This document shows positions 25,232 to 34,367 of a stretch of 64,000 bases of DNA, piece after piece. The first letter of the stretch is position 1. Each line of letters starts with the position of its first letter. The translations under genes and the position numbers were made by a program. The notes under the pieces are model-generated. The model had not been told where the DNA came from. It did not search any database and saw only the letters and a list, made by a program, of their open reading frames with translations. The stretch comes from Paraburkholderia sp. ZP32-5 (GTDB lineage Bacteria; Pseudomonadota; Gammaproteobacteria; Burkholderiales; Burkholderiaceae), in contig NZ_JAJEJP010000002.1 of assembly GCF_021390495.1 (NCBI RefSeq), positions 558,001-622,000 of the forward strand, read 5' to 3'.

Positions 25232-26100
25232 TGACGACCGATCATCAACCGGCGCGGCATGCACGCCAGCACGCCAGCATCGCCGGCCGTATCTGGCAGG
25301 TGCTGGTATGGGCGGTGATGGCGTTCTTCCTGATCAACGTCGTGCTGCTGATCGCGACCGTCGCGGTCAATTCGATTGCGACGCGCTGGTTCGGCACCGC
25401 GTTGCCGCAAGGCTTTACGCTGCACTGGTACGCGCAGGCATGGAGCGATTTCCAGCTGGCCAGCGTGCTATGGGTGACCGTGCAGGTGGTCGGCGCGGTG
25501 GTGCTGCTGTCGATCGCACTCGGCGTGCCGGCCGCATATGCGCTCGCGCGCGTGCAATTTCGCGGCAAACGCATCGCGATGCTGATCTTCCTGTTGCCGT
25601 TGATGGTACCGCCCGTCACCTACGGCATTCCGATGGCGACCGTAATGTACAAGGTCGGGCTCGCCGGCACGTTGTGGGGGGTGATTCTCGCCAACCTCGT
25701 GCCGGCGTTGCCGTTCGTGATTCTGGTGATGACGCCGTTTATCGAACAGATCGACCCGAATCTGGAGTCGGCCGCGCGTATTTTCGGCGCCAATACGCTG
25801 CGTTATTTCCGTTATGTGCTGCTGCCGCTGCTGGTGCCCGGTATGCTTGCGGCTGGGCTGCTCGTGCTGGTGCGCACGATCGGCATGTTCGAGCTGACGT
25901 TCTTTACAGCCGGTCCCGCGACCCAAACTCTGGTGGTTGCGTTGTACTACGCTGTATTTTCAACCGGCGTGCGCGCTCCGCAGTCGATCGATGCGATGGC
26001 GATGATCTATATGGCGATTACGCTGATCTGGGTGCTGATCGCGCTGCAATTCGTGAGCCCGACGCAGATCGTCTCGCGCGTGAAGGAAGAACGGCACTGA
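25231..26100 (+). CDS. ABC transporter permease (PotC-like)
   Basis: Second inner-membrane subunit, 289 residues, about six transmembrane segments starting with WQVLVWAVMAFFLINVVLLI. The EAA loop is LESAARIFGANTLRYFRYVL-LPLLVPG. The start overlaps the stop of the first permease. The dehydratase gene begins 30 bases after its stop. Confidence 0.93.
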   Translation: MTTDHQPARHARQHASIAGRIWQVLVWAVMAFFLINVVLLIATVAVNSIATRWFGTALPQGFTLHWYAQAWSDFQLASVLWVTVQVVGAVVLLSIALGVPAAYALARVQFRGKRIAMLIFLLPLMVPPVTYGIPMATVMYKVGLAGTLWGVILANLVPALPFVILVMTPFIEQIDPNLESAARIFGANTLRYFRYVLLPLLVPGMLAAGLLVLVRTIGMFELTFFTAGPATQTLVVALYYAVFSTGVRAPQSIDAMAMIYMAITLIWVLIALQFVSPTQIVSRVKEERH

Positions 26101-26130
26101 CGCGCATTCGGCGATACCCTGGAGCAGACG

Positions 26131-27903
26131 TTGACGAAAAGAAAGACCCCCGAGGAATTACGCAGCCATCGCTGGTATGGCGTGAACGATCTGCGTTCGT
26201 TCGGACATCGTTCGCGCACCGCGCAGATGGGCTATAGCCGTGAAGAATATGCGGGCAAGCCGGTCATCGCGATTCTCAATACATGGAGCGAGATCAGCCC
26301 GTGCCACACGCATTTCGCGCAGCGCGTGGAGGAAGTGAAGCGGGGCATCTGGCAGGCCGGCGGCTTTCCGATCGAGTTGCCGGTGCAGACGCTTTCCGAG
26401 CCGTTCCAGAAGCCCACCACGATGCTGTATCGCAACTTCCTTGCGATGGAGGCGGAGGAAACGCTGCGCTCGTATCCCGTCGATGGCGCGGTGCTGATGG
26501 GCGGCTGCGACAAGACCACGCCCGCGCTGCTGATGGGCGCGATCTCGATGGATCTGCCGGCGATCTTTCTGCCCGCCGGGCCGATGCTGCGCGGCAACTG
26601 GAACGGCGTGACGCTCGGCTCCGGCTCCGACTCGTGGAAGTACTGGGCCGAACTGCGCGCCGGCACGATTACGCAGGACGACTGGAGCGGCATCGAAGGC
26701 GGCATTGCACGCTCGCCGGGCCACTGCATGACGATGGGCACCGCATCGACGATGACGAGCGCGGCCGAAGCGCTCGGCTTTACGCTGCCGGGTTTCGCGT
26801 CGATCCCGGCACCGGATTCGCGTCATGCGCAGTTCGCCGCGAAGACCGGCATGCGCATCGTCGAGATGGTGTGGGAGGATCTGAAGCCATCGGACCTGCT
26901 GACGGCCGCGGCGGTCGATAACGCGGTGACGACCTGCGTCGCGCTGTCCGGCTCGACCAATGCGGTCGTCCATATGATCGCGGTCGCGCGGCGCGCGGGT
27001 ATCGCGTTGACGCCCGATCGCTTCGACGAGATCGCGCGCCGCACGCCGGTCCTCGCGAATATCCGGCCGACCGGCGCGTATCTGATGGAAGACTTTTTCT
27101 ACGCGGGCGGCCTGCGCGCGCTGCTCGCGGAACTCGGCGAGTTGATCGATCGATCGCAGAAGACCGTCAATGGCCGCACGCTCGGCGAAAACCTCGAAGG
27201 CGCGCAGATTTTCAACGACGAGGTGATTCGCCGCCGCGACAAACCGCTGCTGCCGCATAGCAGCCTGGCGGTGCTACGCGGCAATCTCGCGCCCGCCGGC
27301 GCGGTGATCAAACCCGGTGCCGCCGAGCCGCATCTACTCGTGCATACCGGCCGCGCGGTCGTGTTCAGCGACTACAACGATATGGCCGCGCGTATCGACG
27401 ACGACGCGCTCGATATCGACGAGACCTGCGTGCTCGTGCTGCAGCATGCGGGGCCGGTCGGTGCGGGGATGCCCGAGTGGGGGCAGTTGCCGATTCCGCG
27501 CAAGCTGCTGCAAAAGGGTGTGCGCGATATGGTGCGCATCTCGGATGCGCGGATGAGCGGCACGAGCTACGGCGCGTGCGTGCTGCATGTCGCGCCGGAA
27601 TCGTTCGTCGGCGGCCCGCTTGCTCTGGTGCAAAGCGGCGATCTGATCGAACTCGATGTGCCGCGCCGCGCGCTGAACCTGCTCGTATCCGACGATGAAC
27701 TCGCGCGCCGCAAGGCCGCGTGGGTCAAACCGGCGCCGCGCTTCGAGCGCGGCTATGGCGCGCTGCATCAAGCGCATGTGTTGCAGGCGGACCTGGGCTG
27801 CGACTTTGATTTTCTGCAACGTGACGGCGGCGCGCGCGACGCCGTAGCGCAGGCGGCGCATCCAACGAAGGACGGCCATGCGGACGAGCCGGAGATTCAC
27901 TGA
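26131..27903 (+). CDS. IlvD/Edd family sugar-acid dehydratase
   Basis: Iron-sulphur dehydratase of 590 residues that removes water from an aldonic acid to give a 2-keto-3-deoxy acid. Cluster ligands are Cys58 (ISPCHTH), Cys126 ([10 protein letters not shown]) and Cys199 ([11 protein letters not shown]); the spacing is almost identical to that of pentonate dehydratases such as L-arabinonate dehydratase. The catalytic serine region [21 protein letters not shown] is also present. The start is TTG at 26131 with GGAG six bases upstream. An acidic/His-rich C-terminal tail follows. As the last gene of the cluster it links the lactonase and the DapA-like enzyme into an oxidative sugar pathway; the exact sugar is unknown and no sugar dehydrogenase is encoded here. 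Confidence 0.92.
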   Translation: MTKRKTPEELRSHRWYGVNDLRSFGHRSRTAQMGYSREEYAGKPVIAILNTWSEISPCHTHFAQRVEEVKRGIWQAGGFPIELPVQTLSEPFQKPTTMLYRNFLAMEAEETLRSYPVDGAVLMGGCDKTTPALLMGAISMDLPAIFLPAGPMLRGNWNGVTLGSGSDSWKYWAELRAGTITQDDWSGIEGGIARSPGHCMTMGTASTMTSAAEALGFTLPGFASIPAPDSRHAQFAAKTGMRIVEMVWEDLKPSDLLTAAAVDNAVTTCVALSGSTNAVVHMIAVARRAGIALTPDRFDEIARRTPVLANIRPTGAYLMEDFFYAGGLRALLAELGELIDRSQKTVNGRTLGENLEGAQIFNDEVIRRRDKPLLPHSSLAVLRGNLAPAGAVIKPGAAEPHLLVHTGRAVVFSDYNDMAARIDDDALDIDETCVLVLQHAGPVGAGMPEWGQLPIPRKLLQKGVRDMVRISDARMSGTSYGACVLHVAPESFVGGPLALVQSGDLIELDVPRRALNLLVSDDELARRKAAWVKPAPRFERGYGALHQAHVLQADLGCDFDFLQRDGGARDAVAQAAHPTKDGHADEPEIH

Positions 27904-27997
27904 AGCTAAATCGGCCGTCACGTGGATTGTCGGATCAGCACGATATTTTTTATCCGCGATGCCGTTGAAGTAACCAGTCAAAGATAAACAAGGCAAA

Positions 27998-28026
27998 GCA
28001 CGCACCGAAATTGAAACGGTGCGTGC
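27998..28026. terminator. Hairpin downstream of the dehydratase
   Basis: GCACGCACCG and CGGTGCGTGC pair perfectly over 10 bp with a 9-base loop. It lies between two convergent genes, and T-rich sequence follows on the minus side, so it may act in both directions. Confidence 0.6.
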
Positions 28027-28047
28027 GGCGTTATTTACTGATTATTA

Positions 28048-28076
28048 GGAATAAACCCGGTGTTTCAAACGCCGGG
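28048..28076 (-). terminator. Rho-independent terminator of the 28.1-28.6 kb gene
   Basis: CCCGGCGTTT and AAACACCGGG form a tight hairpin (one G-U) on the minus strand, followed by TTTATTCCT. It begins 27 bases after the stop at 28104. Confidence 0.6.
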
Positions 28077-28103
28077 CTCGCCGCGCGAGAACCGCGGGCA
28101 TGC

Positions 28104-28556
28104 TTATTTCAGCCGATGTAATTCGATCACGCGCGTGGGCCGTAAATGATTGAGCGCGTAGTGGATACGGCCACGGTCCCGGCGTTGCCCCACCGGACGC
28201 GGGTCGTCGTACTGATGATCGGCTGAATACACACCTTGCGGCTCGGCCATGCCCTTGTCGACCACCGCATACCCCGGCGTGAGCGCAAGCAGCAGATGAT
28301 TGCCGCCGACCCGGCTATCGAAGCCGGCCATGCCGTCGAGCGCCTCGGGCACGCTGTTGTCCAGCGTCGCGTTGCTGGTGGTGATCTCGTCGGGCGAGAT
28401 CGGGCTGTGCCCCGCGATACGCGCGGCTTCGTGGTTCTTGCCGTCGGTATCGACAGTGCTGTCGTGGGTGCGGTCGTTGTGCAGGTCCGTGGTGAGCGGG
28501 TCCTTCCGGTCCGGTTGGGTGCCGGCGTTTTCTGGCCTGGTGATCGCGCTGTTCAT
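28104..28556 (-). CDS. Conserved hypothetical protein, possibly DUF3005
   Basis: Hydrophilic protein of 150 residues without signal peptide or membrane segment. It has an Asp/Asn/His-rich N-terminal half (NDRTHDSTVDTDGKNHEA) and a more compact segment VPEALDGMAGFDSRVGGNHL, with LLALTPGYAVVDKGMAEPQG after it. It resembles a Burkholderia-restricted family that I recall as DUF3005; this is not certain. The start is ATG at 28554-28556 with AGGAG eight bases upstream, better than an upstream in-frame start that would cover this ribosome site. Function unknown. Confidence 0.75.
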   Translation of the reverse strand: MNSAITRPENAGTQPDRKDPLTTDLHNDRTHDSTVDTDGKNHEAARIAGHSPISPDEITTSNATLDNSVPEALDGMAGFDSRVGGNHLLLALTPGYAVVDKGMAEPQGVYSADHQYDDPRPVGQRRDRGRIHYALNHLRPTRVIELHRLK

Positions 28557-28888
28557 CGTGCATTCTCCTGAAGAGGACATGGTTGAAGTCAGCAAAAGCC
28601 GTTCCGGGTGGCACGGCGCCTCTCTGTCCAGCAGTCGCGAATCGCATCAAAGCCGTGCTGTTGCGACCCGCGTTTCCGTTTGCGATTGATTGACGATTGC
28701 GTCCGGGTTTCTTTTCGTTTTTTTTAATGGACGAGCATTTTCTACAGAGTATGATCTTACTCCGGCGAGCGATGCGCGGTTAAATTGACGACATGCTCCG
28801 ACCCGTTCCACTATGGTCGGAAATAACGAACAACAAAATGGCCGCGCGACTGAAAACATGTTACGGGGCTGTCAGGGGCGGGTGACAC
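28557..28888. other. Divergent intergenic region
   Basis: No gene supported. It holds the promoters of the two divergent small genes. An A/T-rich stretch near 28700-28760 is the most promoter-like part, but no consensus pair was assigned. Confidence 0.45.
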
Positions 28889-29122
28889 ATGCACTTTGAT
28901 GCTGCATTTACACATCGCGGCTATCTGTTGAATTGTGAACCGGCGCGCACGGGCGACGGCTCGTGGCAGCCGTATGTGGTGATCTCGCGCTCGAGCGACG
29001 GCGAACTGGTCGCCAACCGTTTTTTCCCCACCGACTTGCGCTTTTCCGACGAGGCCGCCGCGATCGCGCACGCGCGCGACTGGGCCGTGCGCTGGATCGA
29101 TGCGAGCAGCGTGACCATCTGA
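28889..29122 (+). CDS. Small conserved hypothetical protein
   Basis: Protein of 77 residues: HRGYLLNCEPARTGDGSWQP, YVVISRSSDGELVANRFFP, then DEAAAIAHARDWAVRWID. The pattern (beta-rich first half and a C-terminal amphipathic helix with HARxWAxxWID) resembles small burkholderial proteins of unknown function. No signal peptide. The start is ATG at 28889 with a GGGTGA-like upstream sequence. The composition is protein-like, which supports a real gene. Confidence 0.7.
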   Translation: MHFDAAFTHRGYLLNCEPARTGDGSWQPYVVISRSSDGELVANRFFPTDLRFSDEAAAIAHARDWAVRWIDASSVTI

Positions 29123-29291
29123 AGAGCGGACGAACGCGGTGCGTGGCTCGGTTAGCGCGCACGCCGCATCGCTCCACCGGCCCATGCCACCCATTCGGCT
29201 GATCGCGCCATGCCGCGCGAGCCACGATAAAACGCGGTAATCTCTGCGCGTAACCACTTCGAACCGTGCTCGACGCACGGCGCCGTTCCCT

Positions 29292-30218
29292 ATGTCCAAC
29301 GTGCCTACCCAGAACTGGGGCCTCGAACAGATCGTCGCGGACCTGCGCGCGTCGCGCGAACAGTTGCATCGCACGCGGCATCCGCTTGGCATTCGTGAAT
29401 TGCCGTCGCGCGAGGCCGTGGTCAACATCGTGACCGGCCTGCGCGCGGCGCTGTTCCCGACGCATTACGGCGCGCCCGATCTGACTGACGAGACCGTCGA
29501 CTACTACGTCGGCCATATCCTCGAAAGCACATTGCGTCTGCTCGCCGAACAGATTCGCCGCGCGCTGCGCTTTCTGCCCGAGTTCGGCGCGACGCCGGAT
29601 GCCGAGTTGCGGGAGCGCGCGTTCGCGGTGGCGCGCGAATTCGCGCAGCAGCTGCCGGGCATTCGTGCACTGCTTGTCAGCGACATTCAGGCGGCGTTCA
29701 CCGGCGACCCCGCCGCGCAGCACATCACCGAAATCCTGCTGTGCTATCCGGGCGTATGGGCAATGACGCATCACCGTCTTGCGCATGCGCTGCATCGCCT
29801 CGGTGTGCCGCTGCTCGCGCGCTTTATCAATGAGATCGCGCATTCGGCGACCGGCATCGATATTCACCCAGGCGCTACGATCGGCCCGAGCTTCTTTATC
29901 GACCATGGCACCGGCGTCGTGATCGGCGAGACCGCGATCATCGGCGAGCGCGTGCGTGTGTATCAAGCGGTGACGCTCGGCGCAAAGAGCTTCGCGGCCG
30001 ATGAGGACGGGGCGCTGATCAAGGGCAATGCGCGGCATCCGATCGTCGAGGACGACGTCGTGATCTATGCGGGCGCGACGATCCTGGGACGCGTGACGAT
30101 CGGGCGCGGCTCGGTGATTGGCGGCAATGTGTGGCTCACGCATAGCGTGCCGCCGGGCAGCAGCGTGTCGCAAGGCAAGATCCGCGAAGGCGAGCGCGCG
30201 GCCGAGGGGCCGAAGTGA
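29292..30218 (+). CDS. cysE: Serine O-acetyltransferase (EpsC-type CysE)
   Basis: Transfers acetyl from acetyl-CoA to serine, the first step of cysteine synthesis. It has 308 residues. The N-terminal helical domain runs to about residue 180 and is followed by a left-handed hexapeptide-repeat domain (GIDIHPGATIGPSFFIDHGT, GVVIGETAIIGERVRVYQ, VTLGAKSF) with the catalytic His in FIDHGTG. HPIVEDDVVIYAGATILGRV and PPGSSVSQGKIREG close the fold. The length and long N-terminal helices fit the EpsC/SAT group rather than enterobacterial CysE. Cytoplasmic. The ribosome site is weak. Confidence 0.93.
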   Translation: MSNVPTQNWGLEQIVADLRASREQLHRTRHPLGIRELPSREAVVNIVTGLRAALFPTHYGAPDLTDETVDYYVGHILESTLRLLAEQIRRALRFLPEFGATPDAELRERAFAVAREFAQQLPGIRALLVSDIQAAFTGDPAAQHITEILLCYPGVWAMTHHRLAHALHRLGVPLLARFINEIAHSATGIDIHPGATIGPSFFIDHGTGVVIGETAIIGERVRVYQAVTLGAKSFAADEDGALIKGNARHPIVEDDVVIYAGATILGRVTIGRGSVIGGNVWLTHSVPPGSSVSQGKIREGERAAEGPK

Positions 30219-30281
30219 TACGCCGCTTGATGCCCGCGCGCGGCTCTGCCGCCGCGTACCTTTCTGCGTGAGCGGCGAAGC

Positions 30282-31103
30282 ATGTGCCGCGGCCGCGTAC
30301 TGATGCGTCGTTGCGCGATTGCCGGCGTCGAAGCGACGGTGGCCGATACCGCGCATTCGTTTCCGCGCCATTCGCACGATCGCTTTGGCGTCGGCGTGAT
30401 CGTCAGCGGCGGGCATCGGTCGGCGAGCGGGCGCGGTGTCGTCGAGGCGCGCGCGCACGATGCCATCATGGTCAATCCCGGTGAGGTCCACGACGGCAGT
30501 CCGCTCGATGAACGCGGGCGTGCGTGGCGCATGCTTTATTTCGAGCCGTCGATAGTGGCCAGCGTTGGCGCTGAACTAACCGATACCGTGGCGCGCGACA
30601 TCGAACTCACGCAGCCGGTCGTGCACGATCCGTTGCTGACGCGGCTGTTCGAGCGGCTGTTTGCGGTATCGGTGCTGGCACCCTGCCTACCCGACGATCT
30701 GATGACGGAAGAGGCGCTGCTCTCTCTGCTTGCGCATCTGGTGCGCGTTCATGCGACGAAGTCCGCGCGAGCGCGTGTCACCGCGGCGAATGGACCGATT
30801 GCACGAGCAAGAGCACGCATCGACGACGATCCGGCCGCCGCGCTGAGCCTCGCCGATCTCGCCGCCGAGGCGGGCGTGAGCCGCTTCCAGTTGCTGCGTG
30901 CGTTTGCGCAGCAGACGGGCTTGCCGCCGCACGCGTATCGGATGCAGCGACGCGTGTCGCTGGCGAGGCGATCGATCGCGAGCGGTGCGACGCTCGCCGA
31001 TGCGGCCGCCGTCGCGGGCTTTGCCGATCAAAGCCATATGACGCGCGCGTTTGTGCGTCTGCTCGGCGTGACGCCCGCGAACTATGCGACGGCGATTCGG
31101 TAA
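30282..31103 (+). CDS. AraC family transcriptional regulator
   Basis: Activator of 273 residues. The N-terminal cupin-like sensor includes TAHSFPRHSHDRFGVGVI and MVNPGEVHDGSPLDE. The C-terminal double helix-turn-helix comprises LSLADLAAEAGVSRFQLLRA and GATLADAAAVAGFADQSHMT followed by RAFVRLLGVTPANY. This AraC-ligand arrangement (HSHD ... NPGEVH) is common in regulators of amino-acid exporters. The start is ATG at 30282, with a second ATG seven codons in. It lies 63 bases after cysE in the same direction; no target is evident. Confidence 0.92.
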   Translation: MCRGRVLMRRCAIAGVEATVADTAHSFPRHSHDRFGVGVIVSGGHRSASGRGVVEARAHDAIMVNPGEVHDGSPLDERGRAWRMLYFEPSIVASVGAELTDTVARDIELTQPVVHDPLLTRLFERLFAVSVLAPCLPDDLMTEEALLSLLAHLVRVHATKSARARVTAANGPIARARARIDDDPAAALSLADLAAEAGVSRFQLLRAFAQQTGLPPHAYRMQRRVSLARRSIASGATLADAAAVAGFADQSHMTRAFVRLLGVTPANYATAIR

Positions 31104-31185
31104 GCACTGCAGGGGTGGGCATTGAAGCCGGGAAATTTTGCGCACTGCTTTCGCTTTGTGAAGCGCGCGGCTCGCGTCATCCCAC

Positions 31186-31689
31186 TCACCAATGCCGCAA
31201 CCATGGCAATTGGTATGCGCGATGCAGCCATACATGTGCGCCGATAAACCATGCGACTGCCCACGACATCGCGACGACGATCAGATCGCAATGCCCGCTG
31301 TTCCACAGATTCAATGAATGCCGTCCGGCAATCCACGGCACGCCGAGCGGATTCGGCCAGTCGGCGAGCAGATGCATGAGGCCGCCGCACGCGAAGCCGA
31401 ATGCCGGCGCCGCGTAAACCGAATGCCCGAGCATGTGATACGACACCGCGAGCAGCACGAGCCAGCCGATGCCCCAATGCGTGAGCGTGCGATGCGTGAT
31501 CCACAGCCGCCGCGCGCGCGACCACCATGCAACTTCGAGCCAGTCCGGCGCGGTGCTGCCGGCTACGCCCGCGATAAAACTCAGCAGCACGCCCACGTGA
31601 AACGGACCACCGCCGATGCGTGCGACGGTTGCCGCCGCGATGACGCCGGCTGCGAAACCGGTTGCATGATGTGCTTTGCTGGATGCCAT
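31186..31689 (-). CDS. Inner-membrane metal-dependent hydrolase, YdjM/DUF457-like
   Basis: Membrane protein of about 167 residues with four or five hydrophobic segments. Conserved polar motifs of the YdjM/YbcI family are present: an N-terminal His (SSKAHHATGF), APDWLE, HRTLTHW, HLLADWPNPLGVPW and SLNLWNSG. These His/Asp residues suggest a metal site at the membrane. The start chosen is ATG at 31687-31689; a GTG five codons upstream is also open. Function unknown; in E. coli the relative is SOS-controlled. Confidence 0.85.
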   Translation of the reverse strand: MASSKAHHATGFAAGVIAAATVARIGGGPFHVGVLLSFIAGVAGSTAPDWLEVAWWSRARRLWITHRTLTHWGIGWLVLLAVSYHMLGHSVYAAPAFGFACGGLMHLLADWPNPLGVPWIAGRHSLNLWNSGHCDLIVVAMSWAVAWFIGAHVWLHRAYQLPWLRHW

Positions 31690-31750
31690 CGGCAGTCGCG
31701 GCACGAGCGCCGCATGAAAAACAAAGGGCGGCTATGTTCGCAGATGAGCG

Positions 31751-31796
31751 GATAAAAAAATAGCCGATACGCGAGGTAAAAATCGCGCATCGGCTA
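31751..31796 (-). terminator. Rho-independent terminator of the lipoprotein gene
   Basis: TAGCCGAT/ATCGGCTA and CGCGA/TCGCG pair with one internal mismatch, and the minus strand continues with seven T residues. It lies about 50 bases after the lipoprotein stop. Confidence 0.8.
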
Positions 31797-31848
31797 GATG
31801 TTTACGACGCCGTGTGTGTCAGCGTGCGATCTTTTAACAGGCAAGGTC

Positions 31849-32202
31849 TCAGGATGCGCAGCGCGCGATATCGAAGCGCAGTTCTGATTCAGGTGGATCG
31901 TCGGGCGCATTGGCCGGATGCATGACCTTGATCACCGTGCTGCCGTTCAGCGGTGTCAGCGTGACGAAATACGAGTTGTTCGAATCGGCGCCGACCGCAA
32001 GCTCGGTCGCGTTGCCTGCACGCGATGTGCGCACGCGCGGCAGACGGTCTTCGAGACAGGTGGCAATGGAGTCGACCGTGCGCGACGACGACACGTACAC
32101 CATCGGTACGGACGCATCGCGCGCGGGGCCGCTCGACGAACCGCAGGCGGTGAGAACGGCAGTGATGGCGATAGCGGGGGTAAGCAGCAGAAGTCTTTTC
32201 AT
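31849..32202 (-). CDS. Small lipoprotein of unknown function
   Basis: Protein of 117 residues. The signal peptide MKRLLLLTPAIAITAVLTAC ends in a lipobox (LTAC), so the mature protein is attached through Cys20 and should sit in the envelope. The mature part contains two further cysteines (ATCLEDRLP and IARCAS) that may form a disulphide, and the segment VYVSSSRTVDSIATCLED is typical of a burkholderial family of small lipoproteins. The start is ATG at 32200-32202; the longer open frame upstream is not protein-like. Function unknown. Confidence 0.82.
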   Translation of the reverse strand: MKRLLLLTPAIAITAVLTACGSSSGPARDASVPMVYVSSSRTVDSIATCLEDRLPRVRTSRAGNATELAVGADSNNSYFVTLTPLNGSTVIKVMHPANAPDDPPESELRFDIARCAS

Positions 32203-32817
32203 GATCCGATCGTCGGCGTTCCCGGTCATGCATGGGAAAGTGAGGCGCGGGCGAAGCGCGATGCGCTGGCGTGCAGCGCGATGCTTCGCGACGAAGCCGC
32301 CTGGCATCGGTCGAGAGATCGTGGCGTCTTGACGTGTTGATCTCGCGGCGAGTGCGGCGGCCGGGGCAGTATACCCAGCGCGGATGGGCATCGTCACTAT
32401 GCGTGGCTATCCGGCTGGCGAGATGGCGGCAAATCGTAAGGTCGATCAAAAGGAGGCGTGAGGTTGACCATCGACAGCCGGTGCGTGGAATCGGGCTGGT
32501 TTTCGATCCGACAAATATCTTCCGATTTAACGAAGATAATTACCGCTGCATGAATATCTAATTGCAAAACATATAACAATCGTTAATTCCGGAATTGCGG
32601 GGTTAATTGCGCCAGTGCGGATCGGAGAAAAGGAAAGCGTTGTTTGCATCAGCGAACGGATGCTCAGGCAAGCATGGACATGTTGCGTGAAGGTGACGGC
32701 GTCCGTCGCCCAGACCTGACAGAACGTAATAAGCGGCTGTGGTGGCCGTCGATTCCTGCTGTTTTTCGCAACGTATTGTTCCGTGACTGTCGTTTAATTC
32801 GGATAAGTCGGCCCATT
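32203..32817. other. Long intergenic stretch before the small-RNA candidate
   Basis: No supportable protein gene. 32480-32600 is A/T-rich and includes the 12-bp palindrome AATTCCGGAATT (32585-32596). Two short open frames (32644-32832 plus and 32603-32860 minus) lack ribosome sites and family features. Confidence 0.5.
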
Positions 32818-32823
32818 TATAAT
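32818..32823 (+). promoter_or_regulatory. Perfect -10 element (TATAAT) ahead of the small-RNA candidate
   Basis: TATAAT lies seven bases before the first hairpin. The -35 match is poor (TTAATT around 32794), so promoter strength is uncertain. Confidence 0.5.
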
Positions 32824-32829
32824 TTCGTT

Positions 32830-32892
32830 TGACACCTTCGACCAAGGGTGTCTTTTTCATTTTTACACGCGACCTTCGGGTCGCGTTTTTTT
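32830..32892 (+). ncRNA. Candidate small RNA of about 63 nt made of two hairpins
   Basis: Starting just behind TATAAT, the transcript would begin with the hairpin GACACCTT/AAGGGTGTC, continue through a U-rich linker and end in ACGCGACC-TTCG-GGTCGCGT followed by six T residues. The second element (32867-32892) is a textbook terminator with a stable UUCG loop. No protein gene precedes it on this strand for several hundred bases, so the terminators must serve a short RNA. An alternative is that they end a longer unrecognised transcript. Confidence 0.5.
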
Positions 32893-33077
32893 ATACAAAT
32901 TTAAATCCCGTTTATATCTCGTGGAAAATCGCGCAATAGACTTATCCGGCCGGTGCGTGGCTTTGTCGTTCCGGTTGGGGCTTGTCCATTCGTCATAGTG
33001 AGCCCGGCAATGCGCGCCGGGCGGGTAAAATCGCAGGTTCGAATGTATTTGCGCCTCGCGAAGTGAGTGAACCTGTG

Positions 33078-33620
33078 ATGAACGACACGCCTTTTTCCAC
33101 GTCCGGCGAAACGAACGCCGATCCGCTGCCGGAAGATTCCTCCGCGCCGCATGACAGCGTGCACGAAGATCGTCTGTGGTGCGATAACGGCTGGACCGCA
33201 CGCATCATCAAGAATGAAGACGACGAAGGCTGGGCCGTCGAAATGATCAAGGACGGAGAGGCGGAGCCCGCGCTCGTCGGACCATGGACGATGGGCCGCA
33301 ACAAGAAAGACCCGAAGCCGCTCGACGTATCGGCGTTCAACACGCTGGTGAAAACGGCGTCGGAAGTGCTGCGCCGCCATGAACAGCAACTGCGCGCGCA
33401 ACTCCATAAGGCGGTGCGGGTGCCGAGCGCGGATGGCAACGATGAACTCGATATCACGCTCGATATCGTGCCCGACGAAGACGAGCCCTATGCGTTGCTG
33501 AGCGCGCTCGATAGCTTGGGCGAGCAGCTTGCGCAGGTGCAGGTCGCGCCGACGTTCAAGCTCAGCAAGGCCAGCGCGACGGCATGGGTAGAAAACGAAT
33601 TTCGCCGGCCCGGCGGCTAA
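33078..33620 (+). CDS. Conserved hypothetical protein
   Basis: Soluble acidic protein of 180 residues. The central segment DNGWTARIIKNEDDEGWAVE, then MIKDGEAEPALVGPWTMGRN, is followed by a predicted long helix FNTLVKTASEVLRRHEQQLR. A negatively charged LDITLDIVPDEDEPYALLSA comes before the C-terminus. No signal peptide or membrane segment. The start is ATG at 33078; upstream codons lie in the intergenic region. It resembles a family confined to Burkholderia relatives. Function unknown. Confidence 0.8.
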   Translation: MNDTPFSTSGETNADPLPEDSSAPHDSVHEDRLWCDNGWTARIIKNEDDEGWAVEMIKDGEAEPALVGPWTMGRNKKDPKPLDVSAFNTLVKTASEVLRRHEQQLRAQLHKAVRVPSADGNDELDITLDIVPDEDEPYALLSALDSLGEQLAQVQVAPTFKLSKASATAWVENEFRRPGG

Positions 33621-33693
33621 AGCCTGAAGAAACGGAATCGAAGCCGGCGAGGCCAGAGGTGTTATCCAGCTGGCGAACGCCGCGCTCGCAAAC

Positions 33694-34128
33694 TCATTCG
33701 CGCTTGCAGAAAATCGCCGTGATTAGCGGCGCGACATGATGGACGATCGCCGTGCTGCCGGCATCCGCAATCGCGGCACGGACTTTCTCTTCGGCACCGA
33801 ACACCACCGCGCCGTACGCGGATTGCGCGAGCGGCTCGCCGTCGCCGACCCGGAATAGCGGGTCGTCTTTCTGGAAGCCGACCACCGCGAATACGCGAAA
33901 ACCGAAGGCGGTCAGATTGGCATCATGCGTCGGCGAAAACGCGTTGATCGAGTTGCGTTCGACATGCGTTGGCTTCGGGTCGATCAACTGCTGATCGAGA
34001 AGGTCGGCAATAAACTGATGGCCGCTTTCATTGCAAACGAGCGGCGCGTCGAGCGTGACGGCGAAACCAGAAACCGGCAGTCCGGCGGCCGCGACGAATA
34101 GTAGTAGCGAGGTAAAAAAGCGATTCAT
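33694..34128 (-). CDS. Exported hypothetical protein
   Basis: Protein of 144 residues with a clear signal peptide (MNRFFTSLLLFVAAAGLPVS, cleavage near GFA). The mature part has a cysteine near each end (LVCNESGHQF and ITAIFCKRE) that could form a disulphide, and VFAVVGFQKDDPLFRVGDGE in the middle. Likely periplasmic. No family recognised. The start is ATG at 34126-34128; the longer upstream frame has low-complexity Arg-rich translation and was rejected. Confidence 0.78.
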   Translation of the reverse strand: MNRFFTSLLLFVAAAGLPVSGFAVTLDAPLVCNESGHQFIADLLDQQLIDPKPTHVERNSINAFSPTHDANLTAFGFRVFAVVGFQKDDPLFRVGDGEPLAQSAYGAVVFGAEEKVRAAIADAGSTAIVHHVAPLITAIFCKRE

Positions 34129-34367
34129 GAGCTTAGACGGCAATCCTGATTCGATGTCGTGGATTCGCAACGGCCGGCGGCGCGGCCTGACGGCCCGCGT
34201 GGCGCGCGTACCGAGGGAATTCCACATGGCAGGCGCGACAGGATTCGCACTTTATCGTGATTCGACGGATCCCGCTTCATGACGGACACACAATTGTCAT
34301 TGGCAATCTTCAAGGAAACGTTCGGGAGGAAAGCAATCTTTCTCGATCCCGTATATATTTCCGGGTT

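Noticed and set aside
32603..32860. Frame of 85 codons on the minus strand and one of 62 codons on the plus strand before the small-RNA candidate
   Set aside because: No ribosome sites, no family features, and the minus-strand frame would start inside a hairpin.
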